A program made the position numbers and the translations under genes. A DNA stretch of 64,000 bases from Anaerolineaceae bacterium (GTDB lineage Bacteria; Chloroflexota; Anaerolineae; Anaerolineales; Anaerolineaceae). A model generated the notes under the pieces. It did not search any database and was not told where the DNA came from. It was given only the letters and a program-made list of their open reading frames with translations. The stretch lies in the NCBI GenBank assembly GCA_029265815.1, contig JAJUGU010000003.1:1-64000 (forward strand). The letters run 5' to 3'. Positions 51,927-60,848 of the stretch are shown here, one piece after another (the first letter of the stretch is position 1; each line of letters begins with the position of its first letter).

Positions 51927-53150
51927 TTATTGGGTAGTATTTTGTGCCAGTGGAACTGGCGTCTTTTCTGTTTTAACACGCATCAGTGCCAAGAATGCCA
52001 ACAGGATAAATGTAACAGCCGAAAGCGAGTTAAGCCAGAAGCCCACCTGAAAAACAAACGGTGCAACAAGGTTTCCAATCATCCTGCCCAGTGACAGACA
52101 GGCCACATTTGCCCCCAGCATCGTTCCCCTGGCTTCAGGCACCAGGTCTGTGATTAGCGGCAAGGTGGAAACAAAAGTGAATTCGTAAGAAAGATAGAAA
52201 ATGAACAATCCCGCAAGGGCACCAAACTCGGTACCGCCAATGAATGGCAGGGCGGCCGATATAGTAAACATCATCGCCATGCCGATGATGATGGTACGTT
52301 TGCGTCCGAATTTATCTGAAACGATCCCCCCCAGCGATTCACCGCTGATCTCTGAAATGCCAATCACAGCTGAGGCAGCCCCCAGCGCCGCCAGCTTTAG
52401 CCCAAACGAGTCTTCCAGCCATACCCCGAAAACCAGATTGATCACCTCATTGGCAGAAATCAGCATTAAGCTCATCAATAATCCATAACGCGCAGCTGGC
52501 AGTTTGAGCAAATTTCCAAGCGCTTTTAAAACATTTTGATCAGAAGCCTGTGGTGGTTTACGATTCGGGATAAAAACCAGGATCAACAAAAATGCCAGGG
52601 TACCTAGGGCAGCTGTGAAGGGGAAAGGCGCCTGCCAGCCATAGCGATCGATGATCCATCCTAAGACCGGCATTCCAAGAATAAAACTCGTTCCCCAGCC
52701 GATTTCCACAAATCCAAGAGCTGTCCCGCGGCGCTCAAACCGTACATGATCACCGATATACGCCTGGGTAGAAGAAAGATAGACAAACATCCCTAAAAAG
52801 GTCAGACTGATGGAAATAGAAAAAGCGAAAAAACTCGGCCAAATGGCGACAACACCAGAACCCACAATAAAGATCGCCATACCCATGAGCATTCCAGTTT
52901 TTCGAGAACGCCGATCGGCAATAGGAGTGAGAAAGAGGCTTAACGCCCCGCTGATCGACCGCCCGGTCATGGCCAGCCCTATGGCGGTGAGATCTACCCC
53001 TAACCCAGAAGCAAATGTATTGAGAAATGGATAGACCATGCGCGTATTAACATTAATAAAAAAGCGCACCAGCGCAAAAAGGATGACCTGAAAGCGTATC
53101 GGAAGCCTATCGCGCGGCGTTGGATTCAGTTGATCTATTTGGCTGTACAT
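51927..53150 (-). CDS. MFS transporter (downstream paralogue)
   Basis: A 407-residue major facilitator with about 12 helices and the loop 2-3 motif in DRRSRKTGMLMG (G-x-x-x-D-R-R-x-x-R/K). It lacks enough specific residues to name a substrate. It shares the layout and several matched segments with the adjoining MFS gene (NTRMVYPFLN versus NTSSRMVYPFLA; FGVWLEDSFGLKLAALG versus FGVWMQDSFGLQVAALG), so the pair is a tandem duplication. Confidence 0.88.
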   Translation of the reverse strand: MYSQIDQLNPTPRDRLPIRFQVILFALVRFFINVNTRMVYPFLNTFASGLGVDLTAIGLAMTGRSISGALSLFLTPIADRRSRKTGMLMGMAIFIVGSGVVAIWPSFFAFSISISLTFLGMFVYLSSTQAYIGDHVRFERRGTALGFVEIGWGTSFILGMPVLGWIIDRYGWQAPFPFTAALGTLAFLLILVFIPNRKPPQASDQNVLKALGNLLKLPAARYGLLMSLMLISANEVINLVFGVWLEDSFGLKLAALGAASAVIGISEISGESLGGIVSDKFGRKRTIIIGMAMMFTISAALPFIGGTEFGALAGLFIFYLSYEFTFVSTLPLITDLVPEARGTMLGANVACLSLGRMIGNLVAPFVFQVGFWLNSLSAVTFILLAFLALMRVKTEKTPVPLAQNTTQ

Positions 53151-54313
53151 TCTTTTTCCTTGGGAAGACGGATAAAAAATAATGCCGCGACGGCCAATAA
53201 GTATAAAACCATGCAGACCATAACATTGGCCATGAAACCCTTCGTGTATAAATGTGGTGCGATAAGGTCGCCAATTGCCCTGCCAAGGCTGAGCGCAGCA
53301 ATATACAGTGACATCGTCGTTGCTCTCGTCGTTGGTGCCACTTCTGTCATTAACGGAAGAGAGCTGACAATGCCAACCTCAAAGGTAATATAGAAAAAGA
53401 ACAACCAGATGAAAGCACCCATCAGTGATTTTTCAAACAAGGGAAGAGTAAGCATCCACGCAGCACTGAAGAGCAGGCTGGCACCAATTGTCCTTTCCTT
53501 GCCTAGCCGGTCTGCCAGGAATGCCGCGACGCCTTCTCCTGAAAGTTCAGATAATCCGATCACAGACGATGCCACGCCCAGTGCAGCCACCTGAAGACCG
53601 AAAGAATCCTGCATCCAAACCCCAAAGACGACGTTGATGATCTCATTCCCTGTAATAAACAAGGCTCCCATGAGAATACCGAATATTGCTGGTGTGAATG
53701 AAAGGACTTTCTTAATGTCGCTCAAGATCATCAAAGGTTCAGGCTCAACTGGTCGGTCAGGAGGAATCAATTTCCAGAGCAACGCGGTTAGCAATACCCC
53801 CAAAATGGACAAAACAGCGTAAGGACCTGACCAGGTGGTTTTTTCAATGATCAATCCCGCTAGAGGTACAAAAAGGATAAATGAAAGCGCCCATGAAAGT
53901 TCAGAAAGCGCCAGGTAAAAACCGCGTTTTTGATAGGGTGTGTGATCGCCTACATAAGCCTGCATCGCCGGAAGAAAGATATTATTCCCGAGGTTGCCCA
54001 GCATAATTGCCATGAAAAATGTGAGATAGCATGGAAATATCCATGCGGCCATCGATCCGGCCAGGAAGATAAACATACCGATCAGCATACCGATCTTTCT
54101 TCCACGGCGGTCTGCAATTGGAGCAATAAAAGGCCCCACAGCGCTGGTTGCCATGGAGGCTGCGATCGCCAGCGAAACTTGAGTGATCCCAACCACGAGG
54201 CCGGCTGCAAACACTGCCAGAAATGGATAGACCATGCGAGAAGAGGTGTTAATCACCAGGCGCGATATAGCAAAGAGGCTGACTCGTAAATTTAAGGTCT
54301 TCGTCGAGATCAC
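53135..54313 (-). CDS. MFS transporter (upstream paralogue)
   Basis: A 392-residue major facilitator with about 12 helices; DRRGRKIGMLIG is the loop 2-3 motif. The start is GTG 54313. It overlaps the downstream paralogue by 16 bases, so the two proteins are made together and may work as a pair. The substrate is unknown. A strong terminator directly upstream means the promoter must lie very close to the start or be shared by readthrough. Confidence 0.88.
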   Translation of the reverse strand: MISTKTLNLRVSLFAISRLVINTSSRMVYPFLAVFAAGLVVGITQVSLAIAASMATSAVGPFIAPIADRRGRKIGMLIGMFIFLAGSMAAWIFPCYLTFFMAIMLGNLGNNIFLPAMQAYVGDHTPYQKRGFYLALSELSWALSFILFVPLAGLIIEKTTWSGPYAVLSILGVLLTALLWKLIPPDRPVEPEPLMILSDIKKVLSFTPAIFGILMGALFITGNEIINVVFGVWMQDSFGLQVAALGVASSVIGLSELSGEGVAAFLADRLGKERTIGASLLFSAAWMLTLPLFEKSLMGAFIWLFFFYITFEVGIVSSLPLMTEVAPTTRATTMSLYIAALSLGRAIGDLIAPHLYTKGFMANVMVCMVLYLLAVAALFFIRLPKEKECTAK

Positions 54314-54329
54314 AGGTTAATTATCACCA

Positions 54330-54364
54330 AAAATAAAAATCCCTCCCGAAAATTGCGGGAGGGA
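54330..54364 (-). terminator. Terminator between the 85-residue gene and the MFS pair
   Basis: Minus-strand TCCCTCCCG and CGGGAGGGA (54340-54348 with 54356-54364), 7-base loop, followed by ATTTTTATTTTT. Only about 30 bases separate it from the MFS start. Confidence 0.85.
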
Positions 54365-54381
54365 AATCCATCAGACTTCTT

Positions 54382-54639
54382 TCAATCAATCGTACGCTGT
54401 GGACGCTCCGGCAAACTGTGAAAATTCACGGTACTGGCGCTGTAAGATCCCACTCGTCCGATTTTAATCAGCCAGTCAAGTTCTTCGTTTAGTACATGAT
54501 GGCTGATATCCTTCTCGGCAACAGGGATGAATTCACCGGAACGCACATCCTGAAACAACCCATCGCCCCAATCGATTGCAATCGTTCCATCTTTTAAAAC
54601 GATGACCCAATGACGGTCTACGGGGGTGCCAACTGGCAT
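54382..54639 (-). CDS. Unknown small protein, 85 residues
   Basis: Starts at ATG with AGGAAG upstream and ends just before a strong terminator. It is probably soluble, with no signal or membrane segment. The sequence is rich in Trp, Asp and Val (HWVIVLKDGTIAIDWGDGLF; ELDWLIKIGRVGSYS) and likely beta-rich at the start. It lies 64 bases downstream of the Rrf2 regulator and may be part of its unit. No family recognised. Confidence 0.65.
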   Translation of the reverse strand: MPVGTPVDRHWVIVLKDGTIAIDWGDGLFQDVRSGEFIPVAEKDISHHVLNEELDWLIKIGRVGSYSASTVNFHSLPERPQRTID

Positions 54640-54703
54640 TATGACTTCTTCCTTTCTACCAGGTTACCCAGATAAAATAATCGGTCAATAATCAGTTTAC
54701 CCA

Positions 54704-55102
54704 TTATCGCACATATTTATCGAAGGTGGTATTGCGAAGTTTATCTACAAGAATCTTTTGAGTTTCAGCCCAGATATCATGGAGGGGACAATCGGAATAA
54801 TTATCACAACTGGCAGGTGAAATCGTACAATCATTTAATGCGATCGGTCCATCGATGGCTTCAACAACGTCGAGAAGAGAAATCTTATCCGCGGGCTTTG
54901 AAAGGATGACTCCTCCCCTTGCTCCGCGTGAAGTATGAATTAGCCCGGCGATTGAAAGCTGCGATACAATCTTGGCTAAAAACGAAGGCGGAATCTTCTG
55001 CGTCTCAGCGATCTGTTTGGTTGATGCCCGCTGGTTGGGTTCCTGTCGGGCAAGGAATACCATCGCCCTTAGGGCATAATCGGCTTGCCTGGTAATCTGC
55101 AT
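54704..55102 (-). CDS. Rrf2 family regulator with three-cysteine cluster
   Basis: A 132-residue winged-helix regulator. The HTH (MQITRQADYALRAMVFLA; ASTKQIAETQKIPPSFLAKI in overlap) is followed by cysteines at 92, 99 and 105, closely matching the IscR [2Fe-2S] ligands (92, 98, 104). It is therefore likely an Fe-S-based sensor of iron-sulfur status, oxygen or NO. ATG 55102, preceded by AGAGGA, is chosen over a TTG seven codons upstream. It may autoregulate through the nearby palindrome. Confidence 0.9.
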   Translation of the reverse strand: MQITRQADYALRAMVFLARQEPNQRASTKQIAETQKIPPSFLAKIVSQLSIAGLIHTSRGARGGVILSKPADKISLLDVVEAIDGPIALNDCTISPASCDNYSDCPLHDIWAETQKILVDKLRNTTFDKYVR

Positions 55103-55122
55103 AAAATTATTCCTCTTTGGCA

Positions 55123-55136
55123 ATTTTGGTCAAAAT
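55123..55136. promoter_or_regulatory. Palindrome upstream of the Rrf2 gene
   Basis: ATTTTG GT CAAAAT is a perfect 6-base inverted repeat with a 2-base centre, about 20 bases before the Rrf2 ATG. It suits an autoregulatory operator. Confidence 0.4.
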
Positions 55137-55260
55137 AGTCTACTTCCACAGTATATTTTACTACTCTCAACGCGCTGTGATATAGTGACAATCATAATCC
55201 AATTGTCGTGACCATCACCAATTTGGGGTTCCATTGCATTTGAAAGGGTATAATTTTGTT

Positions 55261-55692
55261 ATGAATCAATTTAAATTCCATCACTCTATTGAAGTCCGCT
55301 ACGCTGACCTTGACCCCCAGTGGCACGTAAACAACGCACGTTTCCTTTCATTTGTCGAACACGCCCGCTTCCATTACCTGATCAAGCTGGGCCTTTTTGA
55401 TGGAAGATCTTTTAATGATCTTCCCCTGATCGTTGGCGATATGCACTGCCGATACTTCACGCCAATCGAGCCAGGTGATATCGTTGAAGTGTGGCTGGGT
55501 GTCACAGAAATTGGAAACAAGAGCCTGGTGATCAGCAGCGAGTTGACCAGTCCAGATGGCAGCATCCTGTACGCGAAATGTGAATCCATCATGGTTGGAT
55601 ATGACTACAAAAATAAAAAATCTGCTCCAATCAGCGATGAAATGCGAAAACGAATCTCTGAATACGAAGGTAAAGACTTCACCAAAAAATAA
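55261..55692 (+). CDS. Hotdog-fold acyl-CoA thioesterase
   Basis: A 143-residue 4-hydroxybenzoyl-CoA thioesterase-like protein: VRYADLDPQWHVNNARFLSF carries the active-site Asp near D17-D19 and the following NxxxxxxxE pattern. It would hydrolyse an acyl-CoA of unknown chain. ATG 55261 is preferred over an upstream TTG (nine codons earlier) on similarity. TATAAT ends six bases before the ATG, a leaderless geometry, although GAAAGGG about 12 bases upstream could also act. The stop lies 8 bases from the next gene. Confidence 0.87.
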   Translation: MNQFKFHHSIEVRYADLDPQWHVNNARFLSFVEHARFHYLIKLGLFDGRSFNDLPLIVGDMHCRYFTPIEPGDIVEVWLGVTEIGNKSLVISSELTSPDGSILYAKCESIMVGYDYKNKKSAPISDEMRKRISEYEGKDFTKK

Positions 55693-55700
55693 GGTGCGCG

Positions 55701-56747
55701 ATGACACTTCCATCAATCGATGAAAACCTGCTGATTAAATTCCTTTGCGACCTGTTAAGAACTCCCAGCCCAACGGGCTATGCTGAAGAGGCAATTTTGT
55801 TCACCGAGCGTGCTTTCCGTGCCATTCCTGGAGTAAAAACTTGCCGCACCCGCAAAGGGGGCCTGGTGGTCACGATGGAGGGAGAGAAAAACGACGCTCC
55901 GCGCGCATTAGCAGCTCATGTCGATACGCTGGGAGCCATGGTGAAGACAATTAAACCGAATGGTCGTCTGACCATGTCGATGATCGGCGGATATGCCTGG
56001 AATACCATCGAGGGCGAGGGCTGCACCGTTTTCACCCGTGAAGGCAAACGAATCCGCGGTTCCATCCTCATCAACACCGCATCTTCCCACGTATACGGCG
56101 CAAAGACAGCTGAATCCAAACGCGATCAAGATACAATGGAGATCCGCCTGGATGAAAAAGTAAAGACCGCTGATGAAACGAAAGCCCTGGGCATCGAAAT
56201 CGGCGATTTTATCAGTTTTGATCCGCGCATAGAAATCACCAACGGCTTTGTGCGTTCTCGCCATCTGGATGACAAGGCGGGGGTGGCTTGCCTTCTGGAG
56301 GCGGCACGTGCGATGCACTCTGCCGGGTTAAAACCCGCCCAAACCACCTATCTCTTCATCAGTAACTACGAAGAGGTCGGACATGGCGCTTCAGCGGGCA
56401 TCCCACAGGATGCAGCCGAACTGGTGGTAGTCGACATGGCTGCAGTAGGCGATGGTCAAACTTCGGATGAATACCATGCGACAATTTGCGTTAAAGATTC
56501 CAGCGGTCCCTACCATCACGGATTGAGCAGCCATTTACGGCGCCTGGCTGATGCCAACAATATTCCGTACAGGGTAGATATCTACCCCTACTATGGTTCT
56601 GACGGCAGTGCTTACTGGCGTGCGGGCGGCGATGTGGCCGTGGCTCTGATTGGTCCGGGCGTGGACGCTTCGCACAACTATGAACGTACTCACACTGAAG
56701 CACTGGCTTCCACAACAAACTGGGTACTGGCATATCTATTGAGTTAG
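55701..56747 (+). CDS. M42 family metallopeptidase
   Basis: A 348-residue M42 aminopeptidase (FrvX/PepA-like): LAAHVDTLGAM (metal His), FVRSRHLDDKAGVACLL (bridging Asp), SNYEEVGHGAS (catalytic Glu and metal), VVVDMAAVG, and the C-terminal ASHNYERTHTEA. Expected to form a dodecameric cytosolic aminopeptidase. It follows the thioesterase by 8 bases, so the two are likely co-transcribed. Confidence 0.92.
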   Translation: MTLPSIDENLLIKFLCDLLRTPSPTGYAEEAILFTERAFRAIPGVKTCRTRKGGLVVTMEGEKNDAPRALAAHVDTLGAMVKTIKPNGRLTMSMIGGYAWNTIEGEGCTVFTREGKRIRGSILINTASSHVYGAKTAESKRDQDTMEIRLDEKVKTADETKALGIEIGDFISFDPRIEITNGFVRSRHLDDKAGVACLLEAARAMHSAGLKPAQTTYLFISNYEEVGHGASAGIPQDAAELVVVDMAAVGDGQTSDEYHATICVKDSSGPYHHGLSSHLRRLADANNIPYRVDIYPYYGSDGSAYWRAGGDVAVALIGPGVDASHNYERTHTEALASTTNWVLAYLLS

Positions 56748-56804
56748 TTTTTTTCTTATTCGATATTAATATTTATGCGCTACACTTTTGGGTGCAGCAA
56801 AATT

Positions 56805-56833
56805 CCGACATTTAACTGGTACAATCATGTCGG
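56805..56833. promoter_or_regulatory. Inverted repeat around a -10-like element upstream of clpC
   Basis: CCGACAT (56805-56811) and ATGTCGG (56827-56833) are a perfect 7-base dyad with a 15-base centre that contains TACAAT. It could be an operator for stress control of clpC. Confidence 0.4.
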
Positions 56834-56856
56834 ATGGATATAAATATACCAATATT

Positions 56857-56873
56857 CCGGTTTTATATACCGG
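56857..56873. promoter_or_regulatory. Second dyad upstream of clpC
   Basis: CCGGT and ACCGG flank TTTATAT, a 17-base dyad about 55 bases before the clpC start. It lacks the CtsR heptad repeat seen in Firmicutes. Confidence 0.3.
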
Positions 56874-56927
56874 CCGTTTCTCTACCAACTTACTGGTGAA
56901 CAGCGGATTTTTCAGGAGGATTATCCT

Positions 56928-59462
56928 TTGGCTGGCATGGAACGTTTTACACAACGAGCGCGGCACGTGCTTTCTCTGGCACACCAAGAAGCTGAACGCA
57001 TGCGCCATACATCAATTAATACAGAACATATATTGCTGGGCTTGATCGAAGAAGACAGCGGTATCGCAGGACACGCTTTACGCGAGCTTGGGCTGGAAAC
57101 CAGCCGGGTTCAAGAAATGGTCGAACGCCTGGCTCCAATGGGAGTAACTGAAACACCGGCTCTGGAGCTTTCTTACGGCGCCCAGCAGGTGCTGGAATTT
57201 TCAATTGAAGAAGCCCGGCAGCTCGGACACCAGTTCATCGGTACTGAACACCTGTTGCTGGCTCTTACCCGTTCCACAGAAGGCCTTGCACTGGACGTAC
57301 TCAAGAAACTTGGTGTCACACCTGAACAGGTACGCCGCCAGACCCGGCGCGTGATGGATGAGAGCACCAATACTCCGGCAAGCGCTGGAGCGGCCCCCCT
57401 GGCACGCCGCGAGGAAAAAAAGGAAGCAAAGACCCCGCTGGTAGATCAACTGGCGGTTGACCTCACCACCCTTGCGGAAGAAGGAAAACTTGACCCGGTT
57501 ATTGGTAGACAAAAGGAGATCGAACGCGTCATTCAGATCCTCGCCCGGCGCAACAAAAACAATCCCGCTCTCATCGGTGAACCCGGTGTAGGTAAAACTG
57601 CCATAGTAGAGGGTCTGGCTCAGCGCATTATTGATGGCGATGTGCCCGCCCCCCTCATCGGTAAACGCGTCTTGCAGCTCGACGTGGGCTCACTGGTTGC
57701 TGGCACGATGTACCGCGGGCAGTTTGAAGAGCGTCTAAAACGGGTGATCGACGAACTCAAGGCATCCAAGTCTATCCTCTTCATCGACGAACTGCATATG
57801 CTCGTAGGTGCCGGTTCCGCCGGATCGTCTGTAGACGCGGCCAACATTCTCAAGCCCGCGCTCTCCCGTGGTGAACTGCAGGTGGTTGGCGCCACCACAC
57901 TGGATGAATACCGCAAGCATATTGAGACCGACGCGGCTCTCGAACGCCGCTTTCAGCCGATCATCGTTCTCGAACCGACAGTTGATGAAACTATTCAGAT
58001 TTTGAAGGGCATCCGCAAAGCCTATGAAGAGCATCATCGTCTGGTGATTTCTGATGAGGCCATTGAGGCTGCAGCGCATCTTTCTTCACGCTACGTCACC
58101 GAACGCTTCTTGCCTGACAAGGCCATCGATCTGATCGATGAAGCCTCATCACGGGTGCGTATGTATAAAAGCCCCGCAGCCCAGACCTTTAAAGAACTCA
58201 TGGTCGAGTTGAAGGACGTTAAAGCCCACCGCACTGAAGCCGTTCAGAGCGGACGCAATGACGATGCTCAGGCTCTCTCAGACCGTGAGACAGAACTCAA
58301 AGCCAAGATTGAAAAATTGCGCACCGGCTGGGATCGTACCACCAGCCCGGTTGTTACAGCAGATGACATCGCTGAACTCGTTTCTATGTGGACCGGTGTA
58401 CCCATCATGCAGCTGGCCACCGAAGAATCAGAGCGCCTGCTGCACATGGAAGAGGAATTATCCAAATCAATCATCGGCCAGGAAGAAGCCATCAATACCA
58501 TCGCCAAGGCCGTGCGCCGCGGCCGGGCAGGGCTGAAAGATCCCCGCCGTCCGATCGGCTCGTTCATGTTCCTGGGTCCCACCGGTGTGGGCAAAACCGC
58601 CCTCACAAAAGCTCTGGCTTCGTTCCTCTTCGGCAGCGAAGACGCCCTGATTCAGATCGATATGTCAGAGTTTATGGAACGCCACAATGTCAGCCGCCTG
58701 GTAGGAGCACCTCCTGGATATGTGGGGTTTGACGAAGCCGGTCAGCTCACCGAGGCTATCCGCCGCCGCCCCTATTCGATCGTTGTCTTCGACGAGATGG
58801 AAAAAGCCCATCCCGATGCGCATAACATTCTCTTGCAGATCATGGAAGAAGGTCAACTCACCGATGCGCGTGGTCATAAGGTTGACTTCCGCAATTCCAT
58901 CATCGTCATGACCTCCAATATCGGCGCTGAAGACATTCGGCGCCAGGGATCAATGGGGTTTGTTCTGAACCGTGACGAAAAAGCCACCGAAACCAAAACC
59001 TACGAAGATATGCGTAAAAAATTGCTGGATTCACTTCACAAGGTCTTCAGGCCAGAGTTTATTAACCGCCTGGATGGTGTGATCGTGTTCCGTCCGCTCA
59101 ACCGCGAGCATATACGCAGCATCGTCAATGTTGAATTGGAAAAGGTCGCGGAGCGTATGCGTGAGCACAATATTTCCCTGCGCGTATCAGAAGCAGCCCA
59201 AGAATTCCTCGCCAGCGAGGGCTACAACCCCGAAATGGGCGCCCGCCCCCTGCGGCGTGTGATCCAGGATAAAGTCGAAGACCGGCTTTCTGACGCCGTT
59301 CTGGCGCACGATTTCAGCGAGGGAGATGCCGTGCTGGTCGATATCAATAAAGATAAAGAGATTGTGCTCAAGCGTGATAAGAAACGCACGGTTTTAGTAA
59401 AAGCAACCAAAACCGAAGGCGAACAACCGGAGGAACAGAAACCAGAGCAAGTGGTGGCGTAA
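56928..59462 (+). CDS. clpC: ATP-dependent Clp protease ATPase subunit ClpC
   Basis: An 844-residue AAA+ unfoldase that feeds ClpP. It has the N-terminal Clp_N double repeat (ERFTQRARHVLSLAHQEAER; ELSYGAQQVLEFSIEEARQL), AAA1 with GEPGVGKTAIVEGLA and the pore-loop region YRGQFEERLKRV, a middle domain, AAA2 with GPTGVGKTALTKALA, and the C-terminal ClpB-D2-small. AGGAGG at 56914-56919 is 8 bases from TTG 56928, so TTG is favoured over ATG 56937, which is 17 bases away. A hairpin terminator follows. Confidence 0.95.
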   Translation: MAGMERFTQRARHVLSLAHQEAERMRHTSINTEHILLGLIEEDSGIAGHALRELGLETSRVQEMVERLAPMGVTETPALELSYGAQQVLEFSIEEARQLGHQFIGTEHLLLALTRSTEGLALDVLKKLGVTPEQVRRQTRRVMDESTNTPASAGAAPLARREEKKEAKTPLVDQLAVDLTTLAEEGKLDPVIGRQKEIERVIQILARRNKNNPALIGEPGVGKTAIVEGLAQRIIDGDVPAPLIGKRVLQLDVGSLVAGTMYRGQFEERLKRVIDELKASKSILFIDELHMLVGAGSAGSSVDAANILKPALSRGELQVVGATTLDEYRKHIETDAALERRFQPIIVLEPTVDETIQILKGIRKAYEEHHRLVISDEAIEAAAHLSSRYVTERFLPDKAIDLIDEASSRVRMYKSPAAQTFKELMVELKDVKAHRTEAVQSGRNDDAQALSDRETELKAKIEKLRTGWDRTTSPVVTADDIAELVSMWTGVPIMQLATEESERLLHMEEELSKSIIGQEEAINTIAKAVRRGRAGLKDPRRPIGSFMFLGPTGVGKTALTKALASFLFGSEDALIQIDMSEFMERHNVSRLVGAPPGYVGFDEAGQLTEAIRRRPYSIVVFDEMEKAHPDAHNILLQIMEEGQLTDARGHKVDFRNSIIVMTSNIGAEDIRRQGSMGFVLNRDEKATETKTYEDMRKKLLDSLHKVFRPEFINRLDGVIVFRPLNREHIRSIVNVELEKVAERMREHNISLRVSEAAQEFLASEGYNPEMGARPLRRVIQDKVEDRLSDAVLAHDFSEGDAVLVDINKDKEIVLKRDKKRTVLVKATKTEGEQPEEQKPEQVVA

Positions 59463-59485
59463 TCTTTCGATCCATCAGCCATTTG

Positions 59486-59515
59486 GACGGGTTCTTATAG
59501 AACCCGTCTATTTTT
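59486..59515 (+). terminator. Terminator after clpC
   Basis: GACGGGTTCT (59486-59495) and AGAACCCGTC (59499-59508), 10 perfect pairs, TAT loop, then TATTTTTA. Confidence 0.88.
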
Positions 59516-59534
59516 ATAAATGCCTTTCGAAGTA

Positions 59535-59563
59535 TTGAACCCTTCTTAAAATCTGTCTATACT
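59535..59563 (+). promoter_or_regulatory. Promoter of the CBS-domain gene
   Basis: TTGAAC (59535-59540), 17-base spacer, TATACT (59558-59563), before the AAGGAG site. Confidence 0.75.
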
Positions 59564-59598
59564 GATTAAAAGTGATCAAAACCAGAAAAGGAGTGAAA

Positions 59599-60042
59599 AT
59601 GATAACAGTAAATGACCTGTTGCGCGCAAAAGGCCACTCCGTTTATTCCATAGAGGCGGGTGCGTCCGTCCTCAAGGCACTTGAACTCATGGCTGAAAAA
59701 GATATCGGAGCATTACTGGTCATGGATAAGGGAAATGTCGCTGGTATCTTTTCAGAGCGTGATTTTGCCCGCCTGACAGCCAGGAATAAAGCGGTTGACC
59801 TCAACTCCCCTGTGGATGACTTCATGACTCATGATATTTACAGCGTTTCACTGGACGAAACGATCGATGAATGCATGGCTCTGATGACAACAAAACGCCT
59901 GCGTCATCTACCAGTTTATGAAAACAGAAAACTGGTTGGTCTGATATCCATCGGTGATGTTGTCAAGAACCTGGTGGAAGACAAAGACCTGCTCATAGAA
60001 AATATGGAAAAATACATCCTCGGCCGCGGGTATGGAGAATAG
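59599..60042 (+). CDS. Tandem CBS domain protein
   Basis: A 147-residue protein made of two CBS repeats (MITVNDLLRAKGHSVYSIEA; VDDFMTHDIYSVSLDETIDE), a Bateman module that typically binds adenine nucleotides and senses energy state. No other domain is attached, so it is a stand-alone sensor whose partner is unknown. ATG 59599 is chosen because AAGGAG lies five bases upstream; a longer frame would run through that site. Confidence 0.9.
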   Translation: MITVNDLLRAKGHSVYSIEAGASVLKALELMAEKDIGALLVMDKGNVAGIFSERDFARLTARNKAVDLNSPVDDFMTHDIYSVSLDETIDECMALMTTKRLRHLPVYENRKLVGLISIGDVVKNLVEDKDLLIENMEKYILGRGYGE

Positions 60043-60211
60043 CCTGCATTATTCAATGCTGATGTGAAAAACACCATATCAACAGATGAATCATCGCGTC
60101 GAAGAAACGAAAACAATTAACTGACAAAAGACCAGATATTCCGTTGTTTTTGGATACGCCTTTTGCCGCGCATTTTCTATTTCACTCATTTTAATTTCAT
60201 GGGGATGAAAA

Positions 60212-60721
60212 TTGGAAACTCTCAATCGCTCTGGCTTGACCGCGCTGCACACCTACAATGTATACGCCAATAACCTCGTGCTCGAAACAGCTTCAAAGAT
60301 GTCTGAAGATGAACTCTCACAGACATCCAGTCCCAGCCATGGTTCGGTCATCAACCTTTTACGGCATATTTTTGGCTGTGAATACTACTTTCTAATCCTC
60401 TGCATGGGGTTAGAACCAGAAGATCCCGGAACCGAATTGCCCCCTCTCTCCACACTGCGAGAGTATTTTTCCGCTCTGGCCGAAAGGCGTGCCGGGTATC
60501 TCAAGGCTGTGAACGAGTATGAATTAACAGCAGAGATCACCGTGCAAATTGGACCGGGAGAATTCACACTCCCCCGCTGGCAGCTCCTGGCTCAATCGCT
60601 GATCCACTCCATTCATCACCGCGGTGAACTCTCGATTGTAATGACTGGGCTCGGTTACCCCTTACCAACACTCGACCCCATCCTGAAGTATGTAAATGAT
60701 AGCGGACAGGTTTGGCCTTAA
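60212..60721 (+). CDS. DinB family protein
   Basis: A 169-residue four-helix bundle of the DinB/YfiT type. Metal-binding histidines lie in NLLRHIFGCEYYF and SLIHSIHHRGELS, matching the usual three-His site. Such proteins are metal-dependent thiol transferases or of unknown role. The start is TTG 60212 behind GGGGATG. It lies 169 bases after the CBS gene. Confidence 0.85.
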   Translation: METLNRSGLTALHTYNVYANNLVLETASKMSEDELSQTSSPSHGSVINLLRHIFGCEYYFLILCMGLEPEDPGTELPPLSTLREYFSALAERRAGYLKAVNEYELTAEITVQIGPGEFTLPRWQLLAQSLIHSIHHRGELSIVMTGLGYPLPTLDPILKYVNDSGQVWP

Positions 60722-60848
60722 GATTAAGATTTTCTGAAGATAAGCACCGGTTCTGAACCTCGAAAAAAATTTTATGGTATATTTTAAATTCAGTTAGTCA
60801 TTCCTCCGTGCCGCTGCGGAGAGCCCCTTATCTTCTGGAGTATGACTC

